A stretch of 44,758 nucleotides of DNA from Akkermansia sp. (GCA_017546845.1 JAFYRS010000180.1:1-44758); one strand, 5' to 3'. Shown: positions 1-8,156, counted from the stretch's first letter. Numbers and translations are program-made. Notes: a model not told the origin generated them from the sequence alone.

Positions 1-93
1 AGCGTTTTCTGATACCACGCGCTGCCGGGAGGCAGCGTGCTGACTAACTATTCTGCATTCTGACTTCTGCATTATTCACACCTCATTCAGGAT
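1..93. repeat. Direct repeat, copy A
   Basis: Bases 1-93 recur almost unchanged from base 169. The second copy has eight extra bases (one more TCTGCATT-type unit). The unit contains a hairpin (GCTGCC, loop GGGA, GGCAGC) and a run of TTCTGCATT-like words. Copy A begins with the right arm of a terminator stem, as copy B does, so the array probably continues to the left of the window. Confidence 0.9.
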
Positions 94-111
94 GTCGCCA
101 GGCTCAGCATG
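76..111 (-). pseudogene. Diverged remnant of a dus gene 3' end
   Basis: Read on the minus strand, these bases encode a short tail ending in DILNEV and a TGA stop. The intact dus gene ends in DILHEV and TGA in the same position relative to the flanking repeat. The similarity fades within a few dozen bases. It looks like the leftover 3' tip of a duplicated dus gene, not a functional gene. Confidence 0.4.
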
Positions 112-141
112 CATGGTCGCGGCTCCCGCCGCTCCCGGTAG

Positions 142-174
142 AAAAAAACGCTTTGAGATTCATCTCAGAGCGTT
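142..174 (-). terminator. Intrinsic terminator after dus
   Basis: AACGCTTTGAGAT (147-159) pairs with ATCTCAGAGCGTT (162-174) with one G-T type mismatch. On the minus strand the stem is followed by seven U. It lies downstream of the dus stop, separated from it by repeat copy B. Confidence 0.75.
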
Positions 175-269
175 TTCTGATACCACGCGCTGCCGGGAGG
201 CAGCGTGCTGACTAACTATTCTGCATTCTGACTTCTGCATTCTGCATTATTCACACCTCATGCAGGATA
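169..269. repeat. Direct repeat, copy B
   Basis: Second copy of the unit at 1-93. It runs into the last codons of the intact dus gene (stop at 251). The period from copy A is 168 bases. It carries the same GC-rich hairpin at about 186-209. Confidence 0.9.
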
Positions 270-1216
270 TCGCAAAGCTCATCATATGAGGCCACGCGCG
301 AGAGCCGTGGGCGCAGAGGCTTCGTGCCGGGAATCCCCTTGGCATAGGCCAGCAGGCGGGAGCGCATGGCGCGCATGGTCACCAGCTCATCGCCGTAGTG
401 CTGGCTATCCAGCGCCATGCGGGTGTGGCGCAGCATGAAATTCAGGCGGTCCTGCGGGGTGGGCGCTTCCGGCACCACGCCGGTGCGGAGATATTCCTTA
501 GCCTGACGGAACAACCAGGGAGCATTCATGGCCGCGCGGCCAATCATCACCGCCGAAACAGCCGTTGTCTCGCGGGCGCGCTGCACATCCTGCGGAGTGC
601 AGATATCACCATTGCCGATAACCGGAATGCTCACCAGGCGGGCGCAGTGGTCAATCATTCCCCAATCAGCCTGGCCTCCGTATTGCTGGGAGCGGGTGCG
701 GCCGTGAATGGCAATAGCCTGCACACCGGCATCCTCCAGCCGGCGCACGGCCTCCGGCGCGCAGATATGCTCCATATCCCAGCCAATGCGGATTTTGGTA
801 GTAACCGGGCAATCACTCCCCAGCTCCTGCACCACAGCAGCGGCAATGCGCTGCAGCAGGGGCAGATCTTTCAGCAATGAGGAGCCGCCATTCTTGCCCA
901 CTACCTTGGGCACCGGGCACCCGGCGTTGATATCCAGGAAATCCGGGTGCATCGCATCCACAATGATGCGGGCAGCAGCAGCGCAATGCTCCGGCACAGA
1001 GCCGAAAATCTGCACCCCCAGCGGGCGGTGGGCATCCTCAAACTCCACGTAGCGGCGGTTGCGGCTCCAGGCCTGCAGCACACCTTCTGCCGATACAAAT
1101 TCGGTCACCATCACATCTGCCCCTTCCTCCTTGCACAGAGTGCGGAAAATGGGGTCAGTCACCCCGGCCATGGGGGCTAAATACAGGGGAAAGCTTGAAA
1201 AATCCGGCAGCGGCAT
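251..1216 (-). CDS. dus: tRNA-dihydrouridine synthase (DusB-like)
   Basis: FMN enzyme that reduces uridine to dihydrouridine in the tRNA D-loop. The N-terminus LYLAPMAGVTDPIFR is the classic Dus FMN-barrel start. DINAGCPVPKVVGKNGGSSLL carries the catalytic cysteine, IHGRTRSQQYGG and IGNGDI follow, and MIGRAAMNAPW is the phosphate-binding end. A longer TTG start exists at 1264, but the ATG at 1216 gives the usual length (321 residues) and sits seven bases after a good -10 box, so it is preferred. The subfamily (DusB versus others) is not certain from motifs alone. The 3' tip is duplicated to the left. Confidence 0.93.
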   Translation of the reverse strand: MPLPDFSSFPLYLAPMAGVTDPIFRTLCKEEGADVMVTEFVSAEGVLQAWSRNRRYVEFEDAHRPLGVQIFGSVPEHCAAAARIIVDAMHPDFLDINAGCPVPKVVGKNGGSSLLKDLPLLQRIAAAVVQELGSDCPVTTKIRIGWDMEHICAPEAVRRLEDAGVQAIAIHGRTRSQQYGGQADWGMIDHCARLVSIPVIGNGDICTPQDVQRARETTAVSAVMIGRAAMNAPWLFRQAKEYLRTGVVPEAPTPQDRLNFMLRHTRMALDSQHYGDELVTMRAMRSRLLAYAKGIPGTKPLRPRLSRVASYDELCDILHEV

Positions 1217-1223
1217 GGCGCGC

Positions 1224-1252
1224 AGTGTATCACACTCTTGCCGGCGGGACAA
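1224..1252 (-). promoter_or_regulatory. dus promoter, predicted leaderless
   Basis: On the minus strand TTGTCC (1247-1252), a 17-base spacer and TACACT (1224-1229). The ATG follows the -10 box by seven bases, so transcription should begin at or next to the start codon. Confidence 0.6.
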
Positions 1253-1316
1253 GGCTTTTATCAATGTCCACGCGCGGCGGGGAGGCCAGGGCTTCGCAGA
1301 AGCGACGGCTGGTCAC

Positions 1317-1337
1317 GAAATCCGCCCGATGGGCGGA
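1317..1337 (-). terminator. Probable terminator after prepilin peptidase
   Basis: Perfect 7-bp stem TCCGCCC/GGGCGGA with a three-base loop, one base past the prepilin peptidase stop. Only three U follow on the minus strand, so termination may be weak. Confidence 0.5.
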
Positions 1338-1338
1338 C

Positions 1339-2472
1339 TTACCAGAACAGAGTCTCCACCCAACCCATATAAGCAGCAACAAGCTCCACGCCCCAGAACA
1401 GCCAGATGACCGCTGCAGCGATGAGCGCCGGGCCAAAAGGCATAGGCGTGCCGCGCCCTATGCGCGCCACAATGGCCGCAGCAATACCGATAAAGCTACC
1501 GCCGACCAGAGCAAACACCACACCCTGCCAGCCGCACAGCGCACCAATGGCCAGGGCCAGCCAGGCATCGCCACTGCCCATGGCTTCCTTGCGGGCAGCA
1601 TAGCCGCGGCAGGTGCCGCGCAGCTCCTCGTGCTCCTCCAGCGCAAGGCGGGTACCATCCGGCAGGGTCAGGGAATCCACGGTGAACACCAGCTCCCCTG
1701 CCCCGGATTCATGCGTGCTTTCCGTGCCCGCCACCAGGGTGAACCGGTTGCTCGTTTCCAGGAAAAGCTCACTCCAGAGCAGACGCTCGCCGCCGATGAT
1801 GAGCTCCACATCCTCACCATCCGCCGCCTGGTGCAGCACCCACTCCTGCGGGGCATCGAAAGCCTGCTGCCTGCGACCAAAGAAAAACTTACCAGCCAGC
1901 GCCACCAGGCGGAACAGCAGAAACCCGCCGAAAGCACCGCCCAGGCTGCTCATCAGCCCCTGCAGCGGCTCCACGCCATCCCCGCTGAACCAGGGAGACA
2001 GCAAATTAACACACACACCCGCCACGCCTGCAATGAGCGTAAGCACGGGCAGCACCACCATCTGCTCCCAATCGATACAGAAGCAGGCCAGCATGGCCGC
2101 AGCCCAGACACACAGCATCAGCTGGGTGATGATATCGTCCGTGCAGAAATACCAGGAAAGCGCTGCGAAGAGCAGTGCACACACCAGCTCCACCAGGCAG
2201 TAGCGGGCAGTATAATGCTTACCGCAGCAGGCCGTGCGCCCGCGCAGCAGCACATAGCTGATGACCGGCAGATTCAGATACCACGGAATCGGCGCCTTGC
2301 ACTGCGGGCAGAACGAGCGCCGAGGTTCATTCACGCTCATCCCGCGCGGCATGCGGTATATCACCACATTCAGAAACGAGCCCACACAGGCCCCGAACAG
2401 CCCGAAAACCAAAGGCAGCAGCCATGGCGTAGTGGCTGTTATTTCCTGCGTTAATGTAAAAATCTCCTCCAT
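1339..2472 (-). CDS. pilD: Type IV prepilin peptidase with inserted domain
   Basis: Membrane aspartyl protease (A24 family) that cleaves and N-methylates type IV pilins or pseudopilins. GSFLNVVIYRMPRG and CPQCKAPIPW (Cys55, Cys58) are typical. The second zinc pair is altered to T-A-C-C. The catalytic aspartates appear to be Asp134 (FCIDWEQ) and Asp292 (MGSGD). They are about 158 residues apart, against about 64 in TcpJ, because a soluble segment of roughly 95-105 residues (about 180-285) is inserted before the GxGD motif. Total length is 377 residues, longer than the usual 250-290. Multiple membrane segments are evident. No pilin gene is nearby. Confidence 0.88.
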   Translation of the reverse strand: MEEIFTLTQEITATTPWLLPLVFGLFGACVGSFLNVVIYRMPRGMSVNEPRRSFCPQCKAPIPWYLNLPVISYVLLRGRTACCGKHYTARYCLVELVCALLFAALSWYFCTDDIITQLMLCVWAAAMLACFCIDWEQMVVLPVLTLIAGVAGVCVNLLSPWFSGDGVEPLQGLMSSLGGAFGGFLLFRLVALAGKFFFGRRQQAFDAPQEWVLHQAADGEDVELIIGGERLLWSELFLETSNRFTLVAGTESTHESGAGELVFTVDSLTLPDGTRLALEEHEELRGTCRGYAARKEAMGSGDAWLALAIGALCGWQGVVFALVGGSFIGIAAAIVARIGRGTPMPFGPALIAAAVIWLFWGVELVAAYMGWVETLFW

Positions 2473-2517
2473 AGTACTAACTTAACTGAACATAGCACAT
2501 CGCTCCTCCCCGCGCAA

Positions 2518-2549
2518 ACAAAAAGACCGGCAGCACCCACTGCCGGTCT
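2518..2549 (-). terminator. Intrinsic terminator after the efflux lipoprotein
   Basis: AGACCGGCAG (2524-2533) pairs perfectly with CTGCCGGTCT (2540-2549) over a six-base loop. It is followed on the minus strand by a U-rich tract. Confidence 0.85.
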
Positions 2550-2573
2550 GAAATTGCATGGTTGGCTCAGACT

Positions 2574-3962
2574 TTACTTATTCTGCCAGCCGCCACCCAG
2601 CTGGGTGTAAAGCGTGGGCACACAGGCAGCATACTGGTAGCGGTAGGCCGCCAGCTGAGTCTGGGCCGGGAAAAGCCCCTGCTGGGCTGTCAGCACCTCG
2701 TAATAACTGGCCAGGCCCTGCGCATACCGGGCCTTGGAAAGCTTCATACTTTCCTGATAAGCAGCCACAGCAGCCTCCTGCTTCTTCATAATGCTGAGCA
2801 GCTTGGTACGCTGCGTGAGCGTCGTTGAAATTTCGGCAAGAGCGGCAAGCACTGTCTGCTCGTAATCAGCCTTAGCTGCCAGGAAGGCATCGCGCTTCAT
2901 CTGCTCATTAGCACGCAGTGAACCGGCATTGAACAGAGGACCGGTAAGGCTGGCACCAATACCCCAGCCGGTCTCACTGCCGGCAAGGCCATGGCAAAGG
3001 TCAGGCGCGGCAACACCGGCCAGCCCCGTGAGGCTGATACTGGGGAAATAGCTGGCAATGGCCACACCGATTTCTGCATTGGCAGCGCGCAGATTCTGCT
3101 CTGCAGCGCGAATATCAGGACGCCGGGCAATCACCTCTGCCGGTATACCAGCCGCTACCCCGCTGGCCTTGGCAAATGCCTGCATGCTGCCACTACGGGC
3201 AATGGGACCGGGAGCACGACCTGCCAGCACCGAGAGGGTATTCTCCATTTCGGCAATCTGCATCTCCAGATTCGGAATCTGTGCCTCGGCAGAGGAAAGG
3301 GCCGCCTGGGCAGATGCCGTCTGCAGGCGGTCAGCCACACCACCTTCCAGCTGATTTTCGAAAAGTTTAAGAGACTCACGGTAGGAGGCCACTGCCTCGT
3401 GGGCAATCTTCAGCTGCTCATCCAGCATGATAAGGCGCAGATAACCACTCGCTACCTGCTTCATCAGCGAAATTCGCAGGTTATTCATTCCCTCTTCCGC
3501 GGCCAGCGCCTTGGCCTCAGCTGATTCCAGCCCCTTGCGAGTCTTGCCCCAGATATCAAGCTCCCACGAGGCGCTGAACCCGGCGGCCCCGGGAACCGTA
3601 TCCGTGGTAGCCATGGATATGGAGGCCGGAGAACTGGCCCCCTTGCTGCCCTGCGCCATATACGAAAGAGACGGGAACAGGGGAGCGCGCGCTATCGTGA
3701 TATAACGACTGGCAGAATTCACGTTGTGCACCATAGCCTCCAGGCTCCGGTTGCTGGTAAAGACATCGCTCAGCAACTGCTCCAGGTTCTTATCATTAAG
3801 AACCTGCTGCCAAGGCAAATCCGCCATGGTGCTGCCTGCGGCGCCATTCCCGCGAAACTCTGCGGGCACGGGCATCTCAGGGGGGCTCCAGAGGGGACCG
3901 AATGAACAAGATGCCACCAGGCTGGCTGCTCCTGCAAGGCTGAGAATCAGAGTTCGTTTCAT
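2574..3962 (-). CDS. TolC/NodT-family outer-membrane efflux lipoprotein
   Basis: Outer-membrane channel of a tripartite (RND- or MFS-type) efflux pump. The first 18 residues are a lipoprotein signal with lipobox LVASC, so Cys19 would be lipidated. SFGPLWSPPEMPVP and the two repeated coiled outer-membrane-efflux units (about 60-245 and 275-450) match the OprM/NodT group; RRPDIRAAEQNLRAANAEIG is its hallmark. Length (462 residues) is normal. The inner-membrane pump and adaptor are not in the window. A MarR regulator is transcribed away nearby (4421) and could control it, but no operator is proven. The promoter is only nine bases before the ATG. Confidence 0.92.
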   Translation of the reverse strand: MKRTLILSLAGAASLVASCSFGPLWSPPEMPVPAEFRGNGAAGSTMADLPWQQVLNDKNLEQLLSDVFTSNRSLEAMVHNVNSASRYITIARAPLFPSLSYMAQGSKGASSPASISMATTDTVPGAAGFSASWELDIWGKTRKGLESAEAKALAAEEGMNNLRISLMKQVASGYLRLIMLDEQLKIAHEAVASYRESLKLFENQLEGGVADRLQTASAQAALSSAEAQIPNLEMQIAEMENTLSVLAGRAPGPIARSGSMQAFAKASGVAAGIPAEVIARRPDIRAAEQNLRAANAEIGVAIASYFPSISLTGLAGVAAPDLCHGLAGSETGWGIGASLTGPLFNAGSLRANEQMKRDAFLAAKADYEQTVLAALAEISTTLTQRTKLLSIMKKQEAAVAAYQESMKLSKARYAQGLASYYEVLTAQQGLFPAQTQLAAYRYQYAACVPTLYTQLGGGWQNK

Positions 3963-3971
3963 GCTGACTGT

Positions 3972-3999
3972 ATGATATCGGATTGCTTGATAATGTCAA
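3972..3999 (-). promoter_or_regulatory. Efflux lipoprotein promoter, predicted leaderless
   Basis: On the minus strand TTGACA (3994-3999), a 16-base spacer and TATCAT (3972-3977). The ATG follows nine bases later. No Shine-Dalgarno is present. Confidence 0.65.
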
Positions 4000-4046
4000 G
4001 TGTTTTCTTTGCCGCTGCATCTACATGTTCCGGCGTATCATCCGGT

Positions 4047-4286
4047 TTATTTCCGGTAGCGGGCCGCCACTTCTGCAAAGGGGGTCCCCTGCTCCATAGA
4101 CGCCAGCATACCATCCCTCATGCTGAGAGCCGCCGCCAGAGAGTCCTCCATCCCGCCATGTTCGCGGTCTGTGAAATAACGTACAAATACCTCTTTCTGC
4201 CGGGTAATACACAAACGCCACCCGCAGAAGGTGTTGCGAGTGCCCTTTCTTCCATTGTAACGGGTAATGTAGCGATGCTTGTTCAT
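4047..4286 (-). CDS. Small basic protein, possible AP2-like DNA-binding fold
   Basis: A 79-residue protein rich in Arg and Lys. The order of a beta-strand-like stretch (NTFCGWRLCITRQKEVFVRYF) followed by a helix (GGMEDSLAAALSMRDGML) resembles AP2/ERF-type domains, which bind DNA through a three-stranded sheet backed by a helix. This match is by eye and weak. An upstream in-frame codon exists (4331), but ATG 4286 lies 16 bases after a strong -10 box and is preferred. The gene sits between the efflux lipoprotein and the marR gene. Function is unknown. Confidence 0.6.
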   Translation of the reverse strand: MNKHRYITRYNGRKGTRNTFCGWRLCITRQKEVFVRYFTDREHGGMEDSLAAALSMRDGMLASMEQGTPFAEVAARYRK

Positions 4287-4302
4287 AGTGGTTGTGGCCG
4301 CA

Positions 4303-4331
4303 ATTCTAGCAAAGCACCCCGCGGGAGTCAA
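4303..4331 (-). promoter_or_regulatory. Promoter of the small AP2-like gene
   Basis: On the minus strand TTGACT (4326-4331), a 17-base spacer and TAGAAT (4303-4308). A short leader of about nine bases precedes the ATG. It is back to back with the marR promoter. Confidence 0.65.
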
Positions 4332-4384
4332 GACTTTTATTTGAAGTTTTCAAAGTTTCTACTTTTCAAATATAGGGGATTTTA

Positions 4385-4413
4385 TTGACAAGAGCTCCCG
4401 CACCGTGTTAAAG
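4385..4413 (+). promoter_or_regulatory. marR promoter, predicted leaderless
   Basis: Consensus TTGACA (4385-4390), a 17-base spacer and a weaker TTAAAG (4408-4413). Only seven bases separate the -10 box from the ATG. The region between the two divergent promoters (4332-4384) is A/T-rich and is where a self-regulating MarR operator would be expected. Confidence 0.55.
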
Positions 4414-4420
4414 TAGCATC

Positions 4421-4897
4421 ATGCCGGATACACACGAGGAAATTTCGCATGTCGACAAGCTGCGTTCCGTGGTTGATTACATCAGCCGCGCCGGGGCTAT
4501 GACCATGACAGACGCACTGCGGAAGAAGCTGTACAAGCTGAGCGTGCGCCAGTGTGCAGTTCTGGCAAACATACGCCGCTACACCCACAGCCACGCCGAG
4601 GGTATTCCCATGAGTGTGCTGGCAGAGCGCGTGGGGATGTCGCCCTCCGCAGCCTCGCACATGGTGGACAGCCTGATGAGCCAGGGCATGGTAGAGCGCC
4701 ACCAGGGTGCCACAGACCGCCGCGCGGTGCTGGTCACCATTTCCCAATCATTCCTCACCCTGGCCGCAGCCATCGAAAAAGCCCAGCAAAAGGCCATCGA
4801 TGAGCTGAAATCCGTGCTCAGCGAGGAAGAAGCGAACATTTTTGATACCGCAACAGAAAAGCTCTACGGCGCCCTGCTGGACCGCGAAGGCATCTGA
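4421..4897 (+). CDS. MarR-family transcriptional regulator
   Basis: A 158-residue winged-helix dimer, usually a ligand-released repressor of efflux or stress genes. MSVLAERVGMSPSAASHMVDSLMSQGMVER is the helix-turn-helix and GATDRRAVLVTIS is the wing with its conserved D-x-R. Flanking helices (about 5-50 and 105-155) would form the dimer interface. It is divergent from the small AP2-like gene and the TolC-family gene, a classic arrangement for control of efflux (inference). It converges on the serine dehydratase gene with a 12-base gap and no clear terminator between. Confidence 0.9.
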   Translation: MPDTHEEISHVDKLRSVVDYISRAGAMTMTDALRKKLYKLSVRQCAVLANIRRYTHSHAEGIPMSVLAERVGMSPSAASHMVDSLMSQGMVERHQGATDRRAVLVTISQSFLTLAAAIEKAQQKAIDELKSVLSEEEANIFDTATEKLYGALLDREGI

Positions 4898-4909
4898 TAA
4901 GGCGCAGGC

Positions 4910-6292
4910 CTAGCAGGTCAGGGCATTGGTGGCCAGCCCCGCCAGTGCCGTTTCACGATACCCGGCCGCCAATGCGCGGCCTGTTTCATTCATGGTGGCA
5001 ATCACGCTATCCAGGCTCACGAAGTGGGTGCCATCGCCACGCAGGGCCAGGCGGGCAGCATTCACCGCTTTCACCGCACCAATGGCATTGCGCTCAATGC
5101 AGGGCACTTGCACCAGACCGCACACCGGGTCACAGGTCAGGCCCAGGTTATGCTCCATGGCAATTTCTGCAGCATTGGCCACCTGCTCATTCGTGCCGCC
5201 CATGGCGGCGGTGAGCCCGGCAGCAGCCATGGAACACGCCACGCCCACCTCCCCCTGGCAGCCCACCTCTGCACCGGAAATGGAAGCCTTGGCTCGGTAG
5301 AGGGAGCAGATAGCAGAGGCCGTGAGCAGAAAAACCTCCACACCTTGCTCGCGCCCCACCGTAGCATCCTTACGCCCAAAGCGTTCATAATAACGCAGCA
5401 CAGCTGGCAGTACACCGGCGCTCCCCATGGTCGGGGCCGTCACCACGCGGCCGCCGGCGGCATTCTCCTCCGACACAGCAAAGGCCCACAGGTTAATCCA
5501 GTCTATGATGGTGAGGGCATCCTGCGTATTCTCGCGGAACATCTCTGCCAGGCGGCGGTAGATACGCGGCGCACGGCGGGGCAGCTTGAGGCCGCCGGGC
5601 AGCACACCCATAGTCTTCACACCACGCTCTATCGCCTTATCCATGGTATCATGAATCTTGCGGATGCGGGAGCGCAGCTCCAGCCCCGTGGGCAGAGCCA
5701 TTTCATTGCATCGCACCACGGCGGCAATGGTCATATTCTCATGCTTACAATGCCGCAGCAACTCTGCACAGGAATCAAAGGGATACGGCACCACCGGCGG
5801 GGGCTCCGGCAGTTCCTCCATTTCATCAATGCGGCGGATGGCACCGCCTCCGATGGAGAAAAACACCTCATTGGCAAGCTCCTGCCCCTCCGGGCCGAAC
5901 GCGCAGCAGCGCATGCCGTTTGCATGCTCCGGCAGGGTGATTTCCTTCTCCAGCACCACATCCTGCATGGCACTGAAGGTGATGGGGTGCGTGCCATTCA
6001 GCAGCAGCTTACCTTCCGTGGCCAGTGTGGCAATGGCCGGTGTGGCAGACATTTCCATCCGCTCCGCATCCAGCCCCAGCAGGCCATACACCACAGCCCC
6101 CGGCGTGCCGTGCCCCACCCCCGTGAGCGCCAGAGAGCCGTATAAGTACACCCTCACCTTCTCCACCTGCTCCAGCACCCCGCGCTCTGCCAGTTCCCGG
6201 GCAAAGCGGGCCGCTGCGCGCATGGGCCCCATGGTATGTGAGCTCGACGGTCCGATGCCGATGGAAAACACATCAAAAAAGCTGGTGTACAT
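4910..6292 (-). CDS. sdaA: L-serine dehydratase, single-chain, iron-sulfur type
   Basis: Deaminates L-serine to pyruvate and ammonia in the cytoplasm using a [4Fe-4S] cluster. The N-terminus [18 protein letters not shown] is the family signature. The C-terminal half has [35 protein letters not shown] and [19 protein letters not shown], which include the cluster cysteines. At 460 residues it is the fused one-chain form (beta then alpha domain). The promoter lies six bases before the ATG. It converges with marR. Confidence 0.95.
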   Translation of the reverse strand: MYTSFFDVFSIGIGPSSSHTMGPMRAAARFARELAERGVLEQVEKVRVYLYGSLALTGVGHGTPGAVVYGLLGLDAERMEMSATPAIATLATEGKLLLNGTHPITFSAMQDVVLEKEITLPEHANGMRCCAFGPEGQELANEVFFSIGGGAIRRIDEMEELPEPPPVVPYPFDSCAELLRHCKHENMTIAAVVRCNEMALPTGLELRSRIRKIHDTMDKAIERGVKTMGVLPGGLKLPRRAPRIYRRLAEMFRENTQDALTIIDWINLWAFAVSEENAAGGRVVTAPTMGSAGVLPAVLRYYERFGRKDATVGREQGVEVFLLTASAICSLYRAKASISGAEVGCQGEVGVACSMAAAGLTAAMGGTNEQVANAAEIAMEHNLGLTCDPVCGLVQVPCIERNAIGAVKAVNAARLALRGDGTHFVSLDSVIATMNETGRALAAGYRETALAGLATNALTC

Positions 6293-6298
6293 GCCTGC

Positions 6299-6327
6299 AA
6301 ATTACACCCGCACCGCTGCCAAGTCAA
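6299..6327 (-). promoter_or_regulatory. sdaA promoter, predicted leaderless
   Basis: On the minus strand TTGACT (6322-6327), a 17-base spacer and TAATTT (6299-6304), then six bases to ATG. The expected transcription start falls on or beside the start codon. Confidence 0.65.
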
Positions 6328-6350
6328 GCCGGCAGCATGGCAAAATACAC

Positions 6351-6388
6351 AAAAAAAGCGCCCTGATGCCACGATGCGGCACCAGGGC
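6351..6388 (-). terminator. Intrinsic terminator after fabD
   Basis: GCCCTG-A-TGCC (6360-6370) pairs with GGCA-C-CAGGGC (6378-6388) with one internal mismatch. Seven U follow the stem (after GCG) on the minus strand. It sits between fabD and the sdaA promoter. Confidence 0.8.
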
Positions 6389-6414
6389 AACATGATAATA
6401 TACAAAGAACAATA

Positions 6415-7341
6415 TTACATCGCCTTAAGCTCGGCCACGGCAGCCTCGAGCGAGGCGACATCCTGAATGGAAATCACCCTGGCTTCCTTGCAGATACGGC
6501 CCATCATACCAGCCAGCGTGTTGCCCGGGCCCATTTCGATGAAGAGGCGTTCCCCCTTCTCGATGAGATCCTGCATGCAGGCAGCCCAGCGCACAGAACC
6601 GCACACCTGCTCACCCAGCATGGCGCGCACATCCTCCGGCCCCGTCACGGGACGAGCCTCGAAGTTGCAGTACACCGGCACGGCGGGGGTGGCCATGGGG
6701 GTAGCCTCCAACTCAGGACGCAGAGCCGTCTGGGCGCTCTTCATAAAGCGGCTGTGGTAAGCACCGGCCACATTGAGCTTCTTGGCAATCTTGATACCGG
6801 CAGCCCTGGCACCGGCCACGGCCTTGTCCACACCCTCCACAGAGCCGGAAACCACCGTCTGGCCGGGGCAGTTGTAGTTGGCCACGTCGATATCGCACTC
6901 TGCGGCCAGGTTAGCCACGGCCTCATCACTGCCACCGATCATGGCAGCCATGGTGCTGGGAGCAGCCTGGCAGGCTTCCTCCATGAAAGCGCCGCGCTTC
7001 TGCACAAGCTTCAGGCCATCCTCCATGCTGAAGGTGCCGGCAGCGGCATGGGCTGTGAACTCACCCAGAGAAAGACCGGCAGCAGCCACGGGCTCGATAT
7101 TCACCAGAGAGCTGAGCACCTTGTAGATAGCCAGGCCGTGCAGATAGAGTGCCGGCTGGCAGTTGCAGGTGCGGGTCAGTTCTTCATCCGGGCCTTCAAA
7201 CATCACCTTGGTGAGGGAATACCCCAGCGCGGCATCTGCCGCATCCATCATCTCGCGAGCTGCGGGATACACATCATAGAAATCCTTACCCATGCCCACC
7301 TTCTGGGCACCCTGACCGGGAAAAAGAAGTACTGCTTTCAT
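6415..7341 (-). CDS. fabD: Malonyl-CoA:ACP transacylase
   Basis: Moves malonyl groups from CoA to acyl carrier protein to feed fatty-acid chain extension. It starts MKAVLLFPGQGAQKVGMG with the oxyanion-hole GQG. The nucleophile elbow reads GLSLGE (Ser91) instead of the usual GHSxGE. The second active-site histidine is in GAYHSRFM and the arginine in VQKRGAFM. ATG 7341 is chosen over an upstream in-frame start (7356) because family members begin at this lysine. Length (308 residues) is normal. It is monocistronic here, away from other fab genes, with its own promoter and terminator. Confidence 0.94.
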   Translation of the reverse strand: MKAVLLFPGQGAQKVGMGKDFYDVYPAAREMMDAADAALGYSLTKVMFEGPDEELTRTCNCQPALYLHGLAIYKVLSSLVNIEPVAAAGLSLGEFTAHAAAGTFSMEDGLKLVQKRGAFMEEACQAAPSTMAAMIGGSDEAVANLAAECDIDVANYNCPGQTVVSGSVEGVDKAVAGARAAGIKIAKKLNVAGAYHSRFMKSAQTALRPELEATPMATPAVPVYCNFEARPVTGPEDVRAMLGEQVCGSVRWAACMQDLIEKGERLFIEMGPGNTLAGMMGRICKEARVISIQDVASLEAAVAELKAM

Positions 7342-7374
7342 AGTGATATCAAACAAAAACGTTCGTTACCATGC

Positions 7375-7403
7375 AGGATACACGGCTCAGGCCCTGCGGT
7401 CAA
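7375..7403 (-). promoter_or_regulatory. fabD promoter
   Basis: On the minus strand TTGACC (7398-7403), a 17-base spacer and TATCCT (7375-7380). It predicts a leader of about 27 bases without a Shine-Dalgarno sequence. The -35 box touches the U-tract of the upstream terminator. Confidence 0.65.
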
Positions 7404-7422
7404 GAAAAATCCGTATATACGG
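7404..7422 (-). terminator. Terminator of the ankyrin/ADP-ribosylglycohydrolase unit
   Basis: Perfect palindrome CCGTATATACGG (7411-7422) followed on the minus strand by ATTTTTC. It closes the five-gene accessory unit just before the fabD promoter. Confidence 0.65.
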
Positions 7423-7451
7423 AGCTTCTTCGTAATCCCATATGAGCCTCA

Positions 7452-8135
7452 CTAAGCCAGTTCTTCGGCGAACTGGCTGACAGGGGCAGCCTCCATAATC
7501 ACCTCAAAGCCGGACGAGGTAAAAATCTCGCTCAGCTGGTAGAACAGGCTACGGATGATGCGCTGCTGGCGGGTGGTAAGCCCGCCCGGCAGACAGTGAT
7601 GCATCTTCACCGGGCAGGTGAAACCGCCGGCAAGCAGTGACATGGCCTGCAGGGCCGAGGTCACAATATCCTCCGGATAAACGCGAATATTGCGGAAGGG
7701 GCGCTCATTCAGCGGCAGCACATTCAGAGAGGCCACCGAGGTGACCTGCTCGTCCTTGAGCTGAAGCCCCAGCATCTGCGCAGGCGCCATGGCGACGGAC
7801 TGCTGGAGCGAAGCCTGGTGCAGCAGATAGGTATACCCTTCCGGAACGCGGAAATTCTGCTTCTGCGTGAACTGCTGCAGCTTTTCCCACACCTCGCTGA
7901 GCGGATTCAGGTATACGAACCGCTCAGCGGTGTTGCGCAGAATCCAGCCGTTCACCACCTGATCACAGGCGGCTACCTGGCAGAGCCATTTCTCGCAGGC
8001 TGAGGGATTCATCGAGATGATGAATCGAGGCGCACGAGCGGATTTGATGCCATGGGCACCCAGCAGGCTCTCGAAGCTTTGATTATTTCCGGTGGATTTT
8101 TCCTTCTTCGTGGTGAGGTGTGTGGTTGTAATCAT
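7452..8135 (-). CDS. Protein of unknown function, last gene of the ankyrin unit
   Basis: A 227-residue soluble protein with no signal peptide or membrane segment. I do not recognise a family. The first 20 residues are polar and probably disordered. The middle carries a mixed alpha/beta pattern, and the stretch RNIRVYPEDIVTSALQAMSLLAGGF could form a strand followed by a helix. It ends with a helix-rich segment and an acidic tail. It follows the first ankyrin gene with a 92-base gap that holds a possible promoter, so it may be transcribed alone as well as with the unit. Confidence 0.75.
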   Translation of the reverse strand: MITTTHLTTKKEKSTGNNQSFESLLGAHGIKSARAPRFIISMNPSACEKWLCQVAACDQVVNGWILRNTAERFVYLNPLSEVWEKLQQFTQKQNFRVPEGYTYLLHQASLQQSVAMAPAQMLGLQLKDEQVTSVASLNVLPLNERPFRNIRVYPEDIVTSALQAMSLLAGGFTCPVKMHHCLPGGLTTRQQRIIRSLFYQLSEIFTSSGFEVIMEAAPVSQFAEELA

Positions 8136-8156
8136 GGTGTGATAGAAGCGTTGCTT

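Noticed and set aside
1195..2454. Plus-strand open frame of 419 codons across dus and the prepilin peptidase gene
   Set aside because: Gln/His/Ala-rich shadow without motifs; both minus-strand genes are well supported.
3972..4388. Plus-strand 138-codon frame between the efflux gene and marR
   Set aside because: It overlaps the minus-strand small gene, which has a strong promoter and a protein-like sequence; the plus frame lacks both.
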